From: Deltaproteobacteria bacterium
GTDB taxonomy: Bacteria > Myxococcota_A > Polyangia > Haliangiales > Haliangiaceae
Assembly: GCA_013812655.1 (NCBI GenBank)
Contig: JACCTC010000023.1
Location: 1-63,307 of the forward strand
Direction of reading: 5' to 3'
Length of the DNA stretch: 63,307 nucleotides
This document shows, one piece after another, positions 10,911-19,122 of the stretch (position 1 is its first letter; each line of letters begins with the position of its first letter). Position numbers and translations under genes: made by a program. The notes below the pieces were generated by a model that did no database searches, was not told the DNA's origin, and saw nothing but the letters and a program-made list of their open reading frames with translations.

Positions 10911-13342
10911 CGTCGCTCGTGATCCACGGCCACTTCTATCAACCGCCCCGCGAGAACCCGTGGACCGGCGCGGTCGAGCGCGAGTCGAGCGCGCACCCCG
11001 ATCACGACTGGAACCAACGCATCCTTCGCGAGTGCTATCGTGCAAACGCGTTCGCACGCGTGGTCGACGAGTACGGGCGCGTCGAGCGCATCGTCAACAA
11101 CTACGAATTTATCAGTTTCAACTTCGGCCCGACGCTGCTGACGTGGCTCGAGCACCACGATCCGGATACGTACGCGCGGATCCTCGCGGCCGATCGCGCC
11201 AGCGTGCGCCGATATGGTCGCGGCAATGCGATCGCACAGGGCTACAACCACGCGATCCTCCCGCTGTGCAATGATCGCGATCGGCGGACGCAGATCCGAT
11301 GGGGGATCGCCGACTTTCAGCACCGATTCGGGCGCGATCCGGAAGCACTGTGGCTGCCGGAGACGGCATGTAACCACGCGACGCTCGACGCGCTGATCGA
11401 CGCAAGGTTGCGCTACGTCATTCTTTCGCCGTACCAGGCCCAGCGGGTGCGGCGGGTGGGTGCCCGCGAGTGGACCGACGTGAGCAATGGGACGATCGAT
11501 CCCGGTCAGCCGTACGTCGCGTTTCATAGCGATGGCACCGGGCGGTCGATCGCGCTCTTCTTCTATGATGGTCCGATCGCCCGGGCGATCGCGTTCGAGG
11601 GAGCGCTGGCGTCGAGTCAGGCATACGTCGGGAGGCTGGCGCACGGCGTCGGCGGGCCCGGTCGGCTCGTCCACATCGCGACCGACGGCGAGAGCTATGG
11701 GCACCACACGCGACACGGCGATCGCGGGCTAGCGCACGCCGTCGCGTACGAGGCGCCGAGGCGCGATTTCGCGCTGACGAACTACGGCGCGTTTCTCGAC
11801 GATCATCCGCCGCGCAACGAGGTCGAGATCAAGGCAGGGCCCAACGGCGAGGGAACCGCATGGAGTTGCGTGCACGGCGTCGGGCGCTGGTACGACGACT
11901 GCGGTTGCAACGGTGGCGCACGCGCGGGATGGAACCAAGCGTGGCGGCGACCACTGCGTGCCGCGCTCGATCTGTTACGCGACGAGCTCGCTCAGCGCTT
12001 CGAGGAGACCCGCGGGATCCTGTTCGACGATCCGTGGGCCGCACGCGACGGATATCTCGCGTTCACGTTGCGCCCCGATGGCGCCAAAACAGACTGGGTC
12101 GAGTCGCAGGCGGGCCGGCCACTCAGCCTCGCGGAGCGCGCGCGCACGCTCGCGCACCTCGAGCTCCAGCGCAACGCGCAGCTCATGTACACGAGCTGCG
12201 GATGGTTCTTCGCCGATATCTCGGGGATCGAGACGGTGCAGGTCTTGAAATATGCGCAGCGCGCGCTCGATCTCATGGACGAGCTCGGACTCGACAGCCC
12301 GCGCGAGCGCTTCCTCGACCAGCTCGCAGAGGCGCGCAGCAACCTGCCGGAGATGGGTAACGGCGTCGACGTGTTCCGGAGGTTCGTCGAGCCGCTGCGC
12401 GTGCACGCCGGACGGATCGGCGCGCACATCGCGATCTCGAACCTCGTCGACGACGCGCGGCAGACGGGTGTGGCCGCGGGCCACCGGTTCCGCACCCACG
12501 CGCTGCGCAAGCAACGCCATGGCCGGCTGAGCCTCGTGACCGCGCACCTCGAGCTCGATGAGCGCGCCACCGAGAAGCACTACGAGTTCAGCGCCGCCGC
12601 GATGCACTTCGGTGGGGTGGATTTCTATTGCGTCGTCCGGCCGTTCGCGGGCAAGCATCGGTTCACCGCCGCCGCCGCTCGGCTGTGGGCGAGCTTCCGC
12701 ACCGCTTCATTGCCGACGATGCTCCGTATCGCGCAGGAGGAGTTCGGCCCCGAGGAGCACGGCCTCGAGAGCGTGTTGCCGGAGGGGCGGCACCGAATCT
12801 CGGCCATGGTACTCGGTAACATTGTTGGGACCTTCACGTACGAGTACACGCGACTGTACGAGAGCAACCAGCGCGTGCTCGAGATGCTGCAGAGCGCCGG
12901 GCTCGAGTTTCCGGCGGAGCTGCTCGCCGCGGCCGAGTTCACGTTCAGTCGACGGTTTGACGAAGCGATCCGCAATGCGAGCGGCAGCCACGATGTGGCG
13001 ACCTACTCCCCGGCGATGCAGATCGCGCATGAGGCCAAGCTCCGGGGGTTCGCGATCGACTTCACGGCCTCGCTCACCACGCTGACGCGCACGCTCGCCG
13101 AAGCAGCGACGGCCGCGGTGACCGAGCCGACGCCTGCGAGCGTGCGGAGCGCGATCGCGCTCGCTGACCTAGCGCGCTCGCTCGGCATGAGCCCGAGCCT
13201 GGAGCGTGCGCAAGAGCTGATCGACGCTGCGCTGCCGGTCGAGGCGGAGCACCCGGTCGCGCGACCGCTGCGCCGCGCGTTCGGCCTGGTCGCCCCGCTT
13301 GGCGAGTCGCATGACGCCACCGTCGACGAAGTGTCGGCGTGA
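10907..13342 (+). CDS. GH57 family glycoside hydrolase with DUF3536-type C-terminus
   Basis: Start ATG 10907 overlaps the treZ stop (ATGA); the protein is 811 residues. GH57 motifs are visible: HGHFYQPPREN near the N-terminus (HQP-type motif), WLPETACNHATL carrying the nucleophile Glu, and TDGESYGHH carrying the acid/base Asp. The second half matches the DUF3536 region found in large bacterial GH57 proteins, usually beside glycogen or trehalose genes. The likely substrate is an intracellular alpha-glucan; amylase, glucanotransferase or branching activity cannot be separated by eye. Its coupling to treYZ suggests it prepares or trims chains for TreY. No treX/glgX debranching gene is present in the operon. 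Confidence 0.88.
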   Translation: MTSLVIHGHFYQPPRENPWTGAVERESSAHPDHDWNQRILRECYRANAFARVVDEYGRVERIVNNYEFISFNFGPTLLTWLEHHDPDTYARILAADRASVRRYGRGNAIAQGYNHAILPLCNDRDRRTQIRWGIADFQHRFGRDPEALWLPETACNHATLDALIDARLRYVILSPYQAQRVRRVGAREWTDVSNGTIDPGQPYVAFHSDGTGRSIALFFYDGPIARAIAFEGALASSQAYVGRLAHGVGGPGRLVHIATDGESYGHHTRHGDRGLAHAVAYEAPRRDFALTNYGAFLDDHPPRNEVEIKAGPNGEGTAWSCVHGVGRWYDDCGCNGGARAGWNQAWRRPLRAALDLLRDELAQRFEETRGILFDDPWAARDGYLAFTLRPDGAKTDWVESQAGRPLSLAERARTLAHLELQRNAQLMYTSCGWFFADISGIETVQVLKYAQRALDLMDELGLDSPRERFLDQLAEARSNLPEMGNGVDVFRRFVEPLRVHAGRIGAHIAISNLVDDARQTGVAAGHRFRTHALRKQRHGRLSLVTAHLELDERATEKHYEFSAAAMHFGGVDFYCVVRPFAGKHRFTAAAARLWASFRTASLPTMLRIAQEEFGPEEHGLESVLPEGRHRISAMVLGNIVGTFTYEYTRLYESNQRVLEMLQSAGLEFPAELLAAAEFTFSRRFDEAIRNASGSHDVATYSPAMQIAHEAKLRGFAIDFTASLTTLTRTLAEAATAAVTEPTPASVRSAIALADLARSLGMSPSLERAQELIDAALPVEAEHPVARPLRRAFGLVAPLGESHDATVDEVSA

Positions 13343-13467
13343 TGTGCTCGGGCGATTCACGAACCTCTCGGGTTACCACCCTCGGGGTCCGCGTCGCTCA
13401 GCGCGGCGGCAGTCGATGACCTTCGGCCGTCAACGGACGACCACAACACCGCGCTTGGATTGGTAAA

Positions 13468-13758
13468 TCAGGAGTCCGCGGACTTCTTGCGACGGCGAAC
13501 GACGACTTCTTCCCATTCGCCGTCGTCGGAGGAGCTGCTGCCCTTCTCGATCTGCTTCTGCTGCGGCGCGACCGGAAGCTGCTTGGCGGCTTCCTTGGTC
13601 TCGAGCTCGTCGTCCTTGTCGTCGCCTTCTACCTTGGAGGACCGCTTGAAGTTCTTGATGCTCCGCCCCAGCGCGTCGCCGATGCCGGGCAGCTTGTTCG
13701 CACCGAACACGACGAGGACGATGAGGAGGATGATGACTAGCTCGCCCATTCCGGGCAT
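13468..13758 (-). CDS. tatA: Twin-arginine translocase subunit TatA/TatE
   Basis: The 96-residue protein starts at the ATG ending at 13758, with an AGGAG site 8 nt upstream. It has the family layout: a short N-terminus, one membrane helix (about residues 5-19), the hinge [14 protein letters not shown], an amphipathic helix ending in IKNFKR, and a charged, Ser-rich C-terminal tail ending in basic residues. TatA oligomers form the export pore for folded proteins bearing twin-arginine signals. tatB and tatC are not adjacent, which is common outside enterobacteria. It converges with the GH57 gene across 125 bp in which I see no clear terminator. Confidence 0.92.
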   Translation of the reverse strand: MPGMGELVIILLIVLVVFGANKLPGIGDALGRSIKNFKRSSKVEGDDKDDELETKEAAKQLPVAPQQKQIEKGSSSSDDGEWEEVVVRRRKKSADS

Positions 13759-13865
13759 GGCGGGACTCCTGGGGTGACTGGCCCGCAGCGTAGCACTGTT
13801 TGGTCGCAGGCTGAAAACGGGCCCCAAAAGTTGGACCTCGTCGTCGACGAGCCTATGTTCGGCGC

Positions 13866-16157
13866 ATGCGACGCGTCGCCGCAGCCCTCGCCGCATCCTG
13901 CGTGGCGCTCTGGAACGCCGGCGCTCGCGCGGAGCCGGACGCGGTGCACGCTGGTGCCCAGGCCGCGCCACCGCTGCGCGCGGTCGAGCCGCGGCTCGAT
14001 CAGGAGCTCGATGGTCGCCGCAACATCCGCGGCTGCGCCGTCGACGAGGCGTGCGGCCGAGCGCAGGACATCCTCCGCGAGTTCGAGATCGAGAAGCTAC
14101 CGCCGCCGGGCCGCGATCCATGGCTCGACGAGCGCGTGGTCGTCCCGGCGAGCCGGCTCGAGGCGAACCACCCGCGGATCGCCAAGAAGCCGAGCGAGCT
14201 CAGACCGGATGCGCCGTGGCTCGATACGCTCGAGCTCCCCGACCTGCCGGTCAAGTGGACGCAGCGGCTCGCCGACTACCTCGTGTTCTACCGTGATGAC
14301 CCGCGCGGCCGCTCGATCATGGCGGGCTGGCTCGTCGCGCAGGGCCGCTATCGCGAGCTGATCGTCTCGCACCTCCGCAAGGCGAAGCTGCCCGAGGATC
14401 TGCTGTATGTCGCGATGATCGAGTCGTCGTACGACCCGCAAACACTGTCACGCGCGGGCGCGCTCGGGCTGTGGCAGTGGATGCCCGAGGCCGCGAAGAT
14501 CTACGGGCTGCGCCGCGATCGCTGGGTCGACGAGCGCAAGGATCCGTACCGCTCGACGATCGCGCAGATGGATTACTTCCGCGACCTCTACCAGCGATTC
14601 GGCGACTGGCACATCGCGCTGGCGTCGTTCAACGTCGGCTACGGCGCGATGCTGCGCTCGATCGCGCGCTACAACACGAACGACTACTACCAGCTCTGCG
14701 AGTACGAGAACGCGGTCCCGTGGGAGACCTGCTGGTACACGCCGAAGGTGATCGCGACGGCGATCGTCGGCCGCAACCGCGCCGCGTTCGGGTTCGACAA
14801 GCTCAAGGTCGCGGCGCCCGAGGCCTGGGAGGATGTCGCGGTCCCGACGTCGATGTCGCTCGCGTTGATCGCACGCGCGGCGGGCGTGGGCGAGGCCGAC
14901 ATCAAGCGTCTGAACCCGCACCTCCGGCGCAACCGCACGCCGCCCGGCGAGCCCGGATACCGCGTGCGAGTTCCCGCCGGCAAGCGAGCCGAGAGCGCGC
15001 GCCGGCTTGCCGAGCTGCAATCGGACTGGGACGGCTACGACGCGTACGTCGTCGCGCACGGCGAGCGCCTCGAGGACGTCGCGACGAGCTACGGGCTCTC
15101 GACGTTCGCGCTGAAGAAGCTCAACAACATCGCGCACGAGTCCGAGATCGAGGGCGGTACCGTGCTGGTCGTCCCGCGGATCAGCGCGGACCAGCGCGCG
15201 AAGAACCGCGCGAAGGCCAAGGCGAAGCTGCACTCGTCGGGCGTCGACCAGAAGGAGGGCGACGCGCTGATCGTGCCAGTGCTCGACAAGGATGCGGTGA
15301 TCGCCGGCAAACACCGCGTGTTCTACCGGGTTGTCGCCGGCGACACGCTGCCTACCGTGAGCAAGGCGTTCGGGCTGCCGACCGCGGAGCTCGCGAAGTG
15401 GAACGGGCTCGAGCCGGCTGCGAACCTCCACCCCAGGATGGTGCTCGTCGCGTGGGTCCCCGATGACTTCGACCCCGAGCGACGCAAGGTTGCGCTCCTC
15501 GACGACTCGCAGCTCGTGGTCGTCACGCGTGGCTCGCCCGAGCACCTCGATCTCGCCGAGGCCCGCGTCGGCCGCGTGCGCACCGAGTACGTCGCGACCG
15601 CGAAGGAGAAGCTCGCTGACGTCGCGAAGAAGTTCGGCATGGGCTCGCACGACCTCGCGCGGATCAACCGGATCTCCTACAACACCGTCCTCGCGAAGGG
15701 CGACAAGATCATCGTCTACCAGGTCACCGATCCGACGCGCTCCGACCGCGCCGAGGAGCAGTGGAAGAAGACCCCGAAGTCACGCCGCGGCAAGTTGACG
15801 GGCACCCGTGCCGAGCGCGCCGCGAGCGTGGACGGACCGGATGCGGATGATGCAAAAGACCCCGACGACGACGGCCGGAACGTGACGGCGACGCGCAAGG
15901 AGCAGGCGCGCGCGGCACCGAAGCAGACCGCGACGAAGTCCGACGACAAGCCGGCCGCGAAGCCTGCAACGCCCAAACCGAAGCCCGACGCGAAGAGCGA
16001 CACGAAGCCCAACGCGAAGCCCGACGCGAAGCCCGACGCGAAGTCCGACGCGAAGGGCGACACGAAGCCCGTCGCGAAGGTCGACGCGAAGCCGCGGGGA
16101 GATGCGCCTTCGGCAGGATCGACCGGTCCTGTGACCAAACCCACACAGCTCGACTGA
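13866..16157 (+). CDS. MltD-like lytic transglycosylase with LysM domains
   Basis: The 763-residue secreted protein has a signal peptide (about residues 1-22, ending AGARA). A soluble-lytic-transglycosylase (SLT) domain spans about 165-290, with catalytic Glu186 in MIESSYD, the [17 protein letters not shown] motif and [10 protein letters not shown]. At least three LysM-type peptidoglycan-binding segments follow, at about 395-440, 485-530 and 575-620. The C-terminus is a low-complexity Lys/Pro/Asp/Ala tail made of 12-bp coding repeats. It cleaves peptidoglycan between MurNAc and GlcNAc, releasing anhydro-muropeptides, in wall remodelling. No lipobox is visible, unlike Escherichia coli MltD, so it is probably periplasmic or wall-bound through LysM. 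Confidence 0.92.
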   Translation: MRRVAAALAASCVALWNAGARAEPDAVHAGAQAAPPLRAVEPRLDQELDGRRNIRGCAVDEACGRAQDILREFEIEKLPPPGRDPWLDERVVVPASRLEANHPRIAKKPSELRPDAPWLDTLELPDLPVKWTQRLADYLVFYRDDPRGRSIMAGWLVAQGRYRELIVSHLRKAKLPEDLLYVAMIESSYDPQTLSRAGALGLWQWMPEAAKIYGLRRDRWVDERKDPYRSTIAQMDYFRDLYQRFGDWHIALASFNVGYGAMLRSIARYNTNDYYQLCEYENAVPWETCWYTPKVIATAIVGRNRAAFGFDKLKVAAPEAWEDVAVPTSMSLALIARAAGVGEADIKRLNPHLRRNRTPPGEPGYRVRVPAGKRAESARRLAELQSDWDGYDAYVVAHGERLEDVATSYGLSTFALKKLNNIAHESEIEGGTVLVVPRISADQRAKNRAKAKAKLHSSGVDQKEGDALIVPVLDKDAVIAGKHRVFYRVVAGDTLPTVSKAFGLPTAELAKWNGLEPAANLHPRMVLVAWVPDDFDPERRKVALLDDSQLVVVTRGSPEHLDLAEARVGRVRTEYVATAKEKLADVAKKFGMGSHDLARINRISYNTVLAKGDKIIVYQVTDPTRSDRAEEQWKKTPKSRRGKLTGTRAERAASVDGPDADDAKDPDDDGRNVTATRKEQARAAPKQTATKSDDKPAAKPATPKPKPDAKSDTKPNAKPDAKPDAKSDAKGDTKPVAKVDAKPRGDAPSAGSTGPVTKPTQLD
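15981..16088 (+). repeat. Nine 12-bp coding tandem repeats (Lys-x-Asp-Ala/Thr)
   Basis: Nine consecutive 12-bp units of the form AAGCCCGACGCG encode Lys-Pro-Asp-Ala variants at residues 706-741 of the transglycosylase. The run is uninterrupted and in frame, so unit gain or loss would only change tail length. Confidence 0.85.
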
Positions 16158-16206
16158 CCTCGCGCCGACGATCGGGGTATCGTGGCCGCCAACTTTGAGG
16201 TGACCG

Positions 16207-16593
16207 ATGACCACACGGATTCTGATTGCTCTCGCGTTCTCCCTCGCTGCCTGTGGCGGTGACGACAGCAACACGACGCCCGACGCGGCGCCGACGACCG
16301 ATGCGCCGGCGGCGGGCGCGGTGATGGTCACGTGCCCGGCCACGCCGGACAAGACGGTCACGACGTCCGAAGCGTCCAACACGTACATGCCGATGATGAC
16401 GACGATGAACCAGGGCCAGGTGGTTCGCTTCATGACGTCCGCCACGCACAACGTGGTCGCACTCAACGCGACCAGCGATCCGGCGCTCGTCGTCGGCTTC
16501 AATCAGGAGCGCTGCTTCATGATGACGAAGACCGGCACGTTCCCGTTCAAGTGCGGACCGCACGGCTTCACCGGCACGATCGTGGTGAACTGA
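16207..16593 (+). CDS. Cupredoxin-like lipoprotein lacking the axial Met
   Basis: The 128-residue protein has a lipobox (SLAAC, Cys16) and an Asp/Thr/Pro linker, then an about 95-residue cupredoxin fold. Candidate copper ligands are His81, Cys116 and His119 in the order of an amicyanin/plastocyanin site. The position of the amicyanin axial methionine holds Thr122 instead. Other Cys (43, 103) could form a disulfide. A GAGGTG ribosome site lies close to the ATG. Its stop overlaps the start of the next gene by one base (TGATG), and the two encode similar proteins, indicating tandem duplication. The likely role is periplasmic one-electron transfer or copper binding; partners are unknown. Confidence 0.75.
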   Translation: MTTRILIALAFSLAACGGDDSNTTPDAAPTTDAPAAGAVMVTCPATPDKTVTTSEASNTYMPMMTTMNQGQVVRFMTSATHNVVALNATSDPALVVGFNQERCFMMTKTGTFPFKCGPHGFTGTIVVN

Positions 16594-17030
16594 TGCGCGC
16601 CGCGGTCATGCTGCTGCTGGCGCTGGGCTGCGGCAGCGACGACACGAAGCCGATCGACGCCTCGACGACCGATGGCACGCGGAGGGACGCTGCGGTCGAC
16701 GCGCCGCCGCCGATCGACGCGCCGCCCGATGCGGCGACCGCCGTGCAGCGCGTCGATTGCGCGACCGCGACCATCGCGCGGACGGTGACGACCACCGATT
16801 CGCCGCAAGCCTTCGTCCCGAACACGGTGACCATCAACGTGAACCAGGTCATCAGGTTCCAGCCGGGAAGTAGTCACAACGTGATCCCGCACCCGACGCT
16901 TCCGAGCGACCCGGGGTTCCGCAACGGTGGTTTCGGCGAGGTCGCCTGCCTGCGGTTCACGACGGCAGGCCAGTTTAACTGGCGCTGCCAGCCGCACGCC
17001 TCGATGACCGGCGTCGTCACGGTCAATTGA
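16593..17030 (+). CDS. Amicyanin-like cupredoxin lipoprotein
   Basis: The 145-residue protein starts at ATG 16593, overlapping the preceding stop. It has a lipobox-like LALGC (Cys13) and a long Asp/Ala/Pro linker (about 20-50). The cupredoxin domain carries a complete type-1 copper ligand set, His95, Cys132, His135 and Met138, in the pattern C-x2-H-x2-M of amicyanin. Cys56 and Cys119 may form a disulfide matching that of the upstream paralogue. The domains of the two proteins share the opening TVTT segment and the closing VVTVN/IVVN strand. It probably shuttles electrons at the membrane surface. The lipobox is weak, so simple secretion is also possible. Confidence 0.78.
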   Translation: MRAAVMLLLALGCGSDDTKPIDASTTDGTRRDAAVDAPPPIDAPPDAATAVQRVDCATATIARTVTTTDSPQAFVPNTVTINVNQVIRFQPGSSHNVIPHPTLPSDPGFRNGGFGEVACLRFTTAGQFNWRCQPHASMTGVVTVN

Positions 17031-17055
17031 CCGTAGGGGAGCGAGGGCGGCTGCG

Positions 17056-18048
17056 CTAGAAGTCGACGCCGGCCGAGACCGACAGCGTGCGCTGGGCAGC
17101 GGCGGTGTCAGCGGCGTCGCACGTCGTTGTCGTCGATTGCGGCATGCAGACGTCGCTGGTCCCGCTGCGGTCGTCCTTCGAGGTGCCGGCGAGGGCGAAG
17201 CTCGCCTCGACCGTGAGCTGCAGGATGTAGTACTGGAACTTCGCGCCGACGATGAAGCGGTGGCGGAGGATCAGGTCCTGATCCTTGAACACGAAGCTCT
17301 GCGTGCTGTCGTCCTCGTTGCCGGGGGCGAGCGGGTCGATGTGCGGCGTCGGATCGATCACCTCGGAGCGCGGGATGATCATCAGCAAGTTCCAGCCGGC
17401 GTATGGATCGAGGCGCCAGGTGCCGCCGATCCCGAAGTGCTTCGAGATCGTGATGTCGAACGACGGGACGGTCAGGTCGAGCTCGCGTTGCGACATCATC
17501 CGCGACACCGCACCGCGCACCGCGACGCTCGGCAACGGGAGGTCGTGGTAGCCCTCGACGAGCGCGAGCTTGGCGTAGAACTGGCCGGTCCAGATCCGCG
17601 AGTCGACGAGGTGCACGGCGCCAGCGCCGACCTCGAAGGACGGGATTGGAAACCACATGCCCTTGCGCGCGAAGAAGCCGAGGGTCCGCAACATGCCGGG
17701 CGCGTGGCCGACGGTGCCGCCGGGATCCGACTCGGCCTCGCGTGCGCGCCAGTACGAGGCGTCGCCGTCGATCGTGGTGGTCGCGTAGTCGAGCGTCAGC
17801 TGGAAGCCGCCGAAGCCGAGGGTGTCGGCGGGGGTCAGCAGGTGCGGTGCGAGCACGACGCCGAGCTGCGAGGCGAGGGAGCGAAACTCGGCGTTCTGCG
17901 GGACGATCCGCGTGGTGCCGGTGCCGTCGTCCATCCGGTTCGTGAGCCGGCCGAGGACGAGATCGTTGTCGTCGGCGAGCGCGACGGCAGCGCCGTGGGC
18001 CAGCGGCACCGTGAAGCAACAAGCGAGGACAACCCCGCGTCCGAGCAT
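17056..18048 (-). CDS. Predicted secreted outer-membrane barrel-like protein
   Basis: The chosen ATG ending at 18048 gives 330 residues with a signal peptide (GVVLACCFTVPLAHG, about residues 4-23); an in-frame upstream start at 18105 would bury it. The mature part is rich in alternating aromatic/hydrophobic strands (FQLTLDYATTTIDGD, FYAKLALVEG, FIVGAKFQYYILQLTVEASFAL) and ends in Phe, all features of outer-membrane beta-barrels. No family could be named. It faces the enoyl-CoA hydratase gene divergently, with 65 bp between starts. A transport or structural envelope role is likely but unproven. Confidence 0.65.
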   Translation of the reverse strand: MLGRGVVLACCFTVPLAHGAAVALADDNDLVLGRLTNRMDDGTGTTRIVPQNAEFRSLASQLGVVLAPHLLTPADTLGFGGFQLTLDYATTTIDGDASYWRAREAESDPGGTVGHAPGMLRTLGFFARKGMWFPIPSFEVGAGAVHLVDSRIWTGQFYAKLALVEGYHDLPLPSVAVRGAVSRMMSQRELDLTVPSFDITISKHFGIGGTWRLDPYAGWNLLMIIPRSEVIDPTPHIDPLAPGNEDDSTQSFVFKDQDLILRHRFIVGAKFQYYILQLTVEASFALAGTSKDDRSGTSDVCMPQSTTTTCDAADTAAAQRTLSVSAGVDF

Positions 18049-18113
18049 GCGTCGAGCGTAGGCATCGCTCTGCCTCCAAGTCAACGCAGGTTGCATGATA
18101 CACACCCGCTGAG

Positions 18114-18884
18114 ATGACCGAGTACACGCAGATCACCGTCGACGACAGCTACGTCGCGCGGCTGACGCTGAACCGCCCCGACAAGCGCAACCCGATCGGC
18201 CCGGCGACCTGCGGCGAGCTCGTCCACGCGCTCGGCGGGCTCAAGACCAACCGCGACGTCCGGGTGATCGTGCTGACCGGTGCCGGCACGGTGTTCTCCG
18301 CCGGTGGCGATCTGGCGGCGATGGCGCAACCGGCGGCCGAGGGCGTCTCGCACGCGAGCCTCGTCGAGCTGCTGACGGAGATGCACGAGCTCGGCAAGCC
18401 GATCATCGCGATGGTCAACGGGCCGGCGCTCGCGGGTGGCCTCGGGCTGATGGTCGCCTGCGACCTCGTCGTCGCCGTTGACACCGCGGTGTTCGGCACC
18501 ACCGAGATCGCGGTAGGGCTGTGGCCGATGATGATCACCGCCGAGATCACTCGGAGCGTCGGCCGCAAGAAGACGCTCGAGATGATGCTGACCGGGCGCA
18601 AGCTCGGCGCGGCCGAGGCGCTCGCGTGCGGGCTCGTGAACCGGCTCGCGCCAGCCGAGCAGCTCGAGGAGATGACGATGGCGCTCGCGAACGAGATCGC
18701 GGATCGCAGCCCGGCCGCGATCGCGCTCGGGCTCAAGTCGTTCTATCGCTCGCAGGACATGGAGTTCGAGCCCCAGCTGCGTTACCTGCAGAACGAGCTC
18801 GGCCGGGTGCTCGCACTCGACGATGCCAAGGAAGGCATCGCGGCGTTCCTCGGCAAGCGCAAGCCGGTGTGGAAGGGTCAGTGA
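18114..18884 (+). CDS. Enoyl-CoA hydratase/isomerase family protein
   Basis: The 256-residue crotonase-fold protein carries the family motifs RPDKRNPIG, the oxyanion-hole segment FSAGGDL, and NGPALAGGLGLMVACDLV. Of the two catalytic glutamates of rat enoyl-CoA hydratase, the first (normally in GGGCE) is replaced by Gly, while the second, in GTTEIAVGLWP, is kept. Single-Glu members are often delta3,delta2-enoyl-CoA isomerases, so isomerase is as likely as hydratase. Length is typical. The TGA stop overlaps the ATG of the following half-VOC gene. It acts in cytoplasmic acyl-CoA oxidation; the main beta-oxidation genes lie 4 kb downstream on the other strand. Confidence 0.88.
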   Translation: MTEYTQITVDDSYVARLTLNRPDKRNPIGPATCGELVHALGGLKTNRDVRVIVLTGAGTVFSAGGDLAAMAQPAAEGVSHASLVELLTEMHELGKPIIAMVNGPALAGGLGLMVACDLVVAVDTAVFGTTEIAVGLWPMMITAEITRSVGRKKTLEMMLTGRKLGAAEALACGLVNRLAPAEQLEEMTMALANEIADRSPAAIALGLKSFYRSQDMEFEPQLRYLQNELGRVLALDDAKEGIAAFLGKRKPVWKGQ

Positions 18885-19075
18885 TGGCGATCGAGCCCGA
18901 GATGCGGGCGTCGGTGAAGGCTCATCCCGCGCTCGTCGTCGACGATCTCGACGGCTATGTGGCGAAGCTCACCGCGGCCGGCTTCCGGTGGACGGCCTCC
19001 GAGGAGATTCCCGGGACTCGGCGCGGCCACACCTGGGATCCGTTCGGCAACCGCATCGAGCTGATCGTCGCCTGA
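18884..19075 (+). CDS. Half-size VOC (glyoxalase-fold) protein
   Basis: This 63-residue frame starts with ATG overlapping the preceding stop (TGATG). It matches only the C-terminal beta-alpha-beta-beta-beta half of a vicinal-oxygen-chelate domain: the segment AHPALVVDDLDGYVAKL, an alpha-beta turn, then DPFGNRIELI, which includes the conserved metal-ligand Glu. Full proteins of this type are about 120 residues with an N-terminal half carrying the first metal ligand, which is absent here. It may be a remnant left by a deletion that joined it to the crotonase gene, or a small protein acting as a dimer. Too short to assign an activity. Confidence 0.5.
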   Translation: MAIEPEMRASVKAHPALVVDDLDGYVAKLTAAGFRWTASEEIPGTRRGHTWDPFGNRIELIVA

Positions 19076-19122
19076 GGGACACGGATCGGGCCCGGCTGCC
19101 GGGGGCGTGGCATGATCGCGTG

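Noticed and set aside
6160-13342. Secondary-metabolite or polysaccharide biosynthetic cluster
   Set aside because: All three genes fit the TreYZ trehalose route; no glycosyltransferase, PKS or NRPS modules are present in the window.
13343-13467. Bidirectional terminator between the GH57 gene and tatA
   Set aside because: The best hairpin has two mismatches in ten pairs and no T-tract on either strand.
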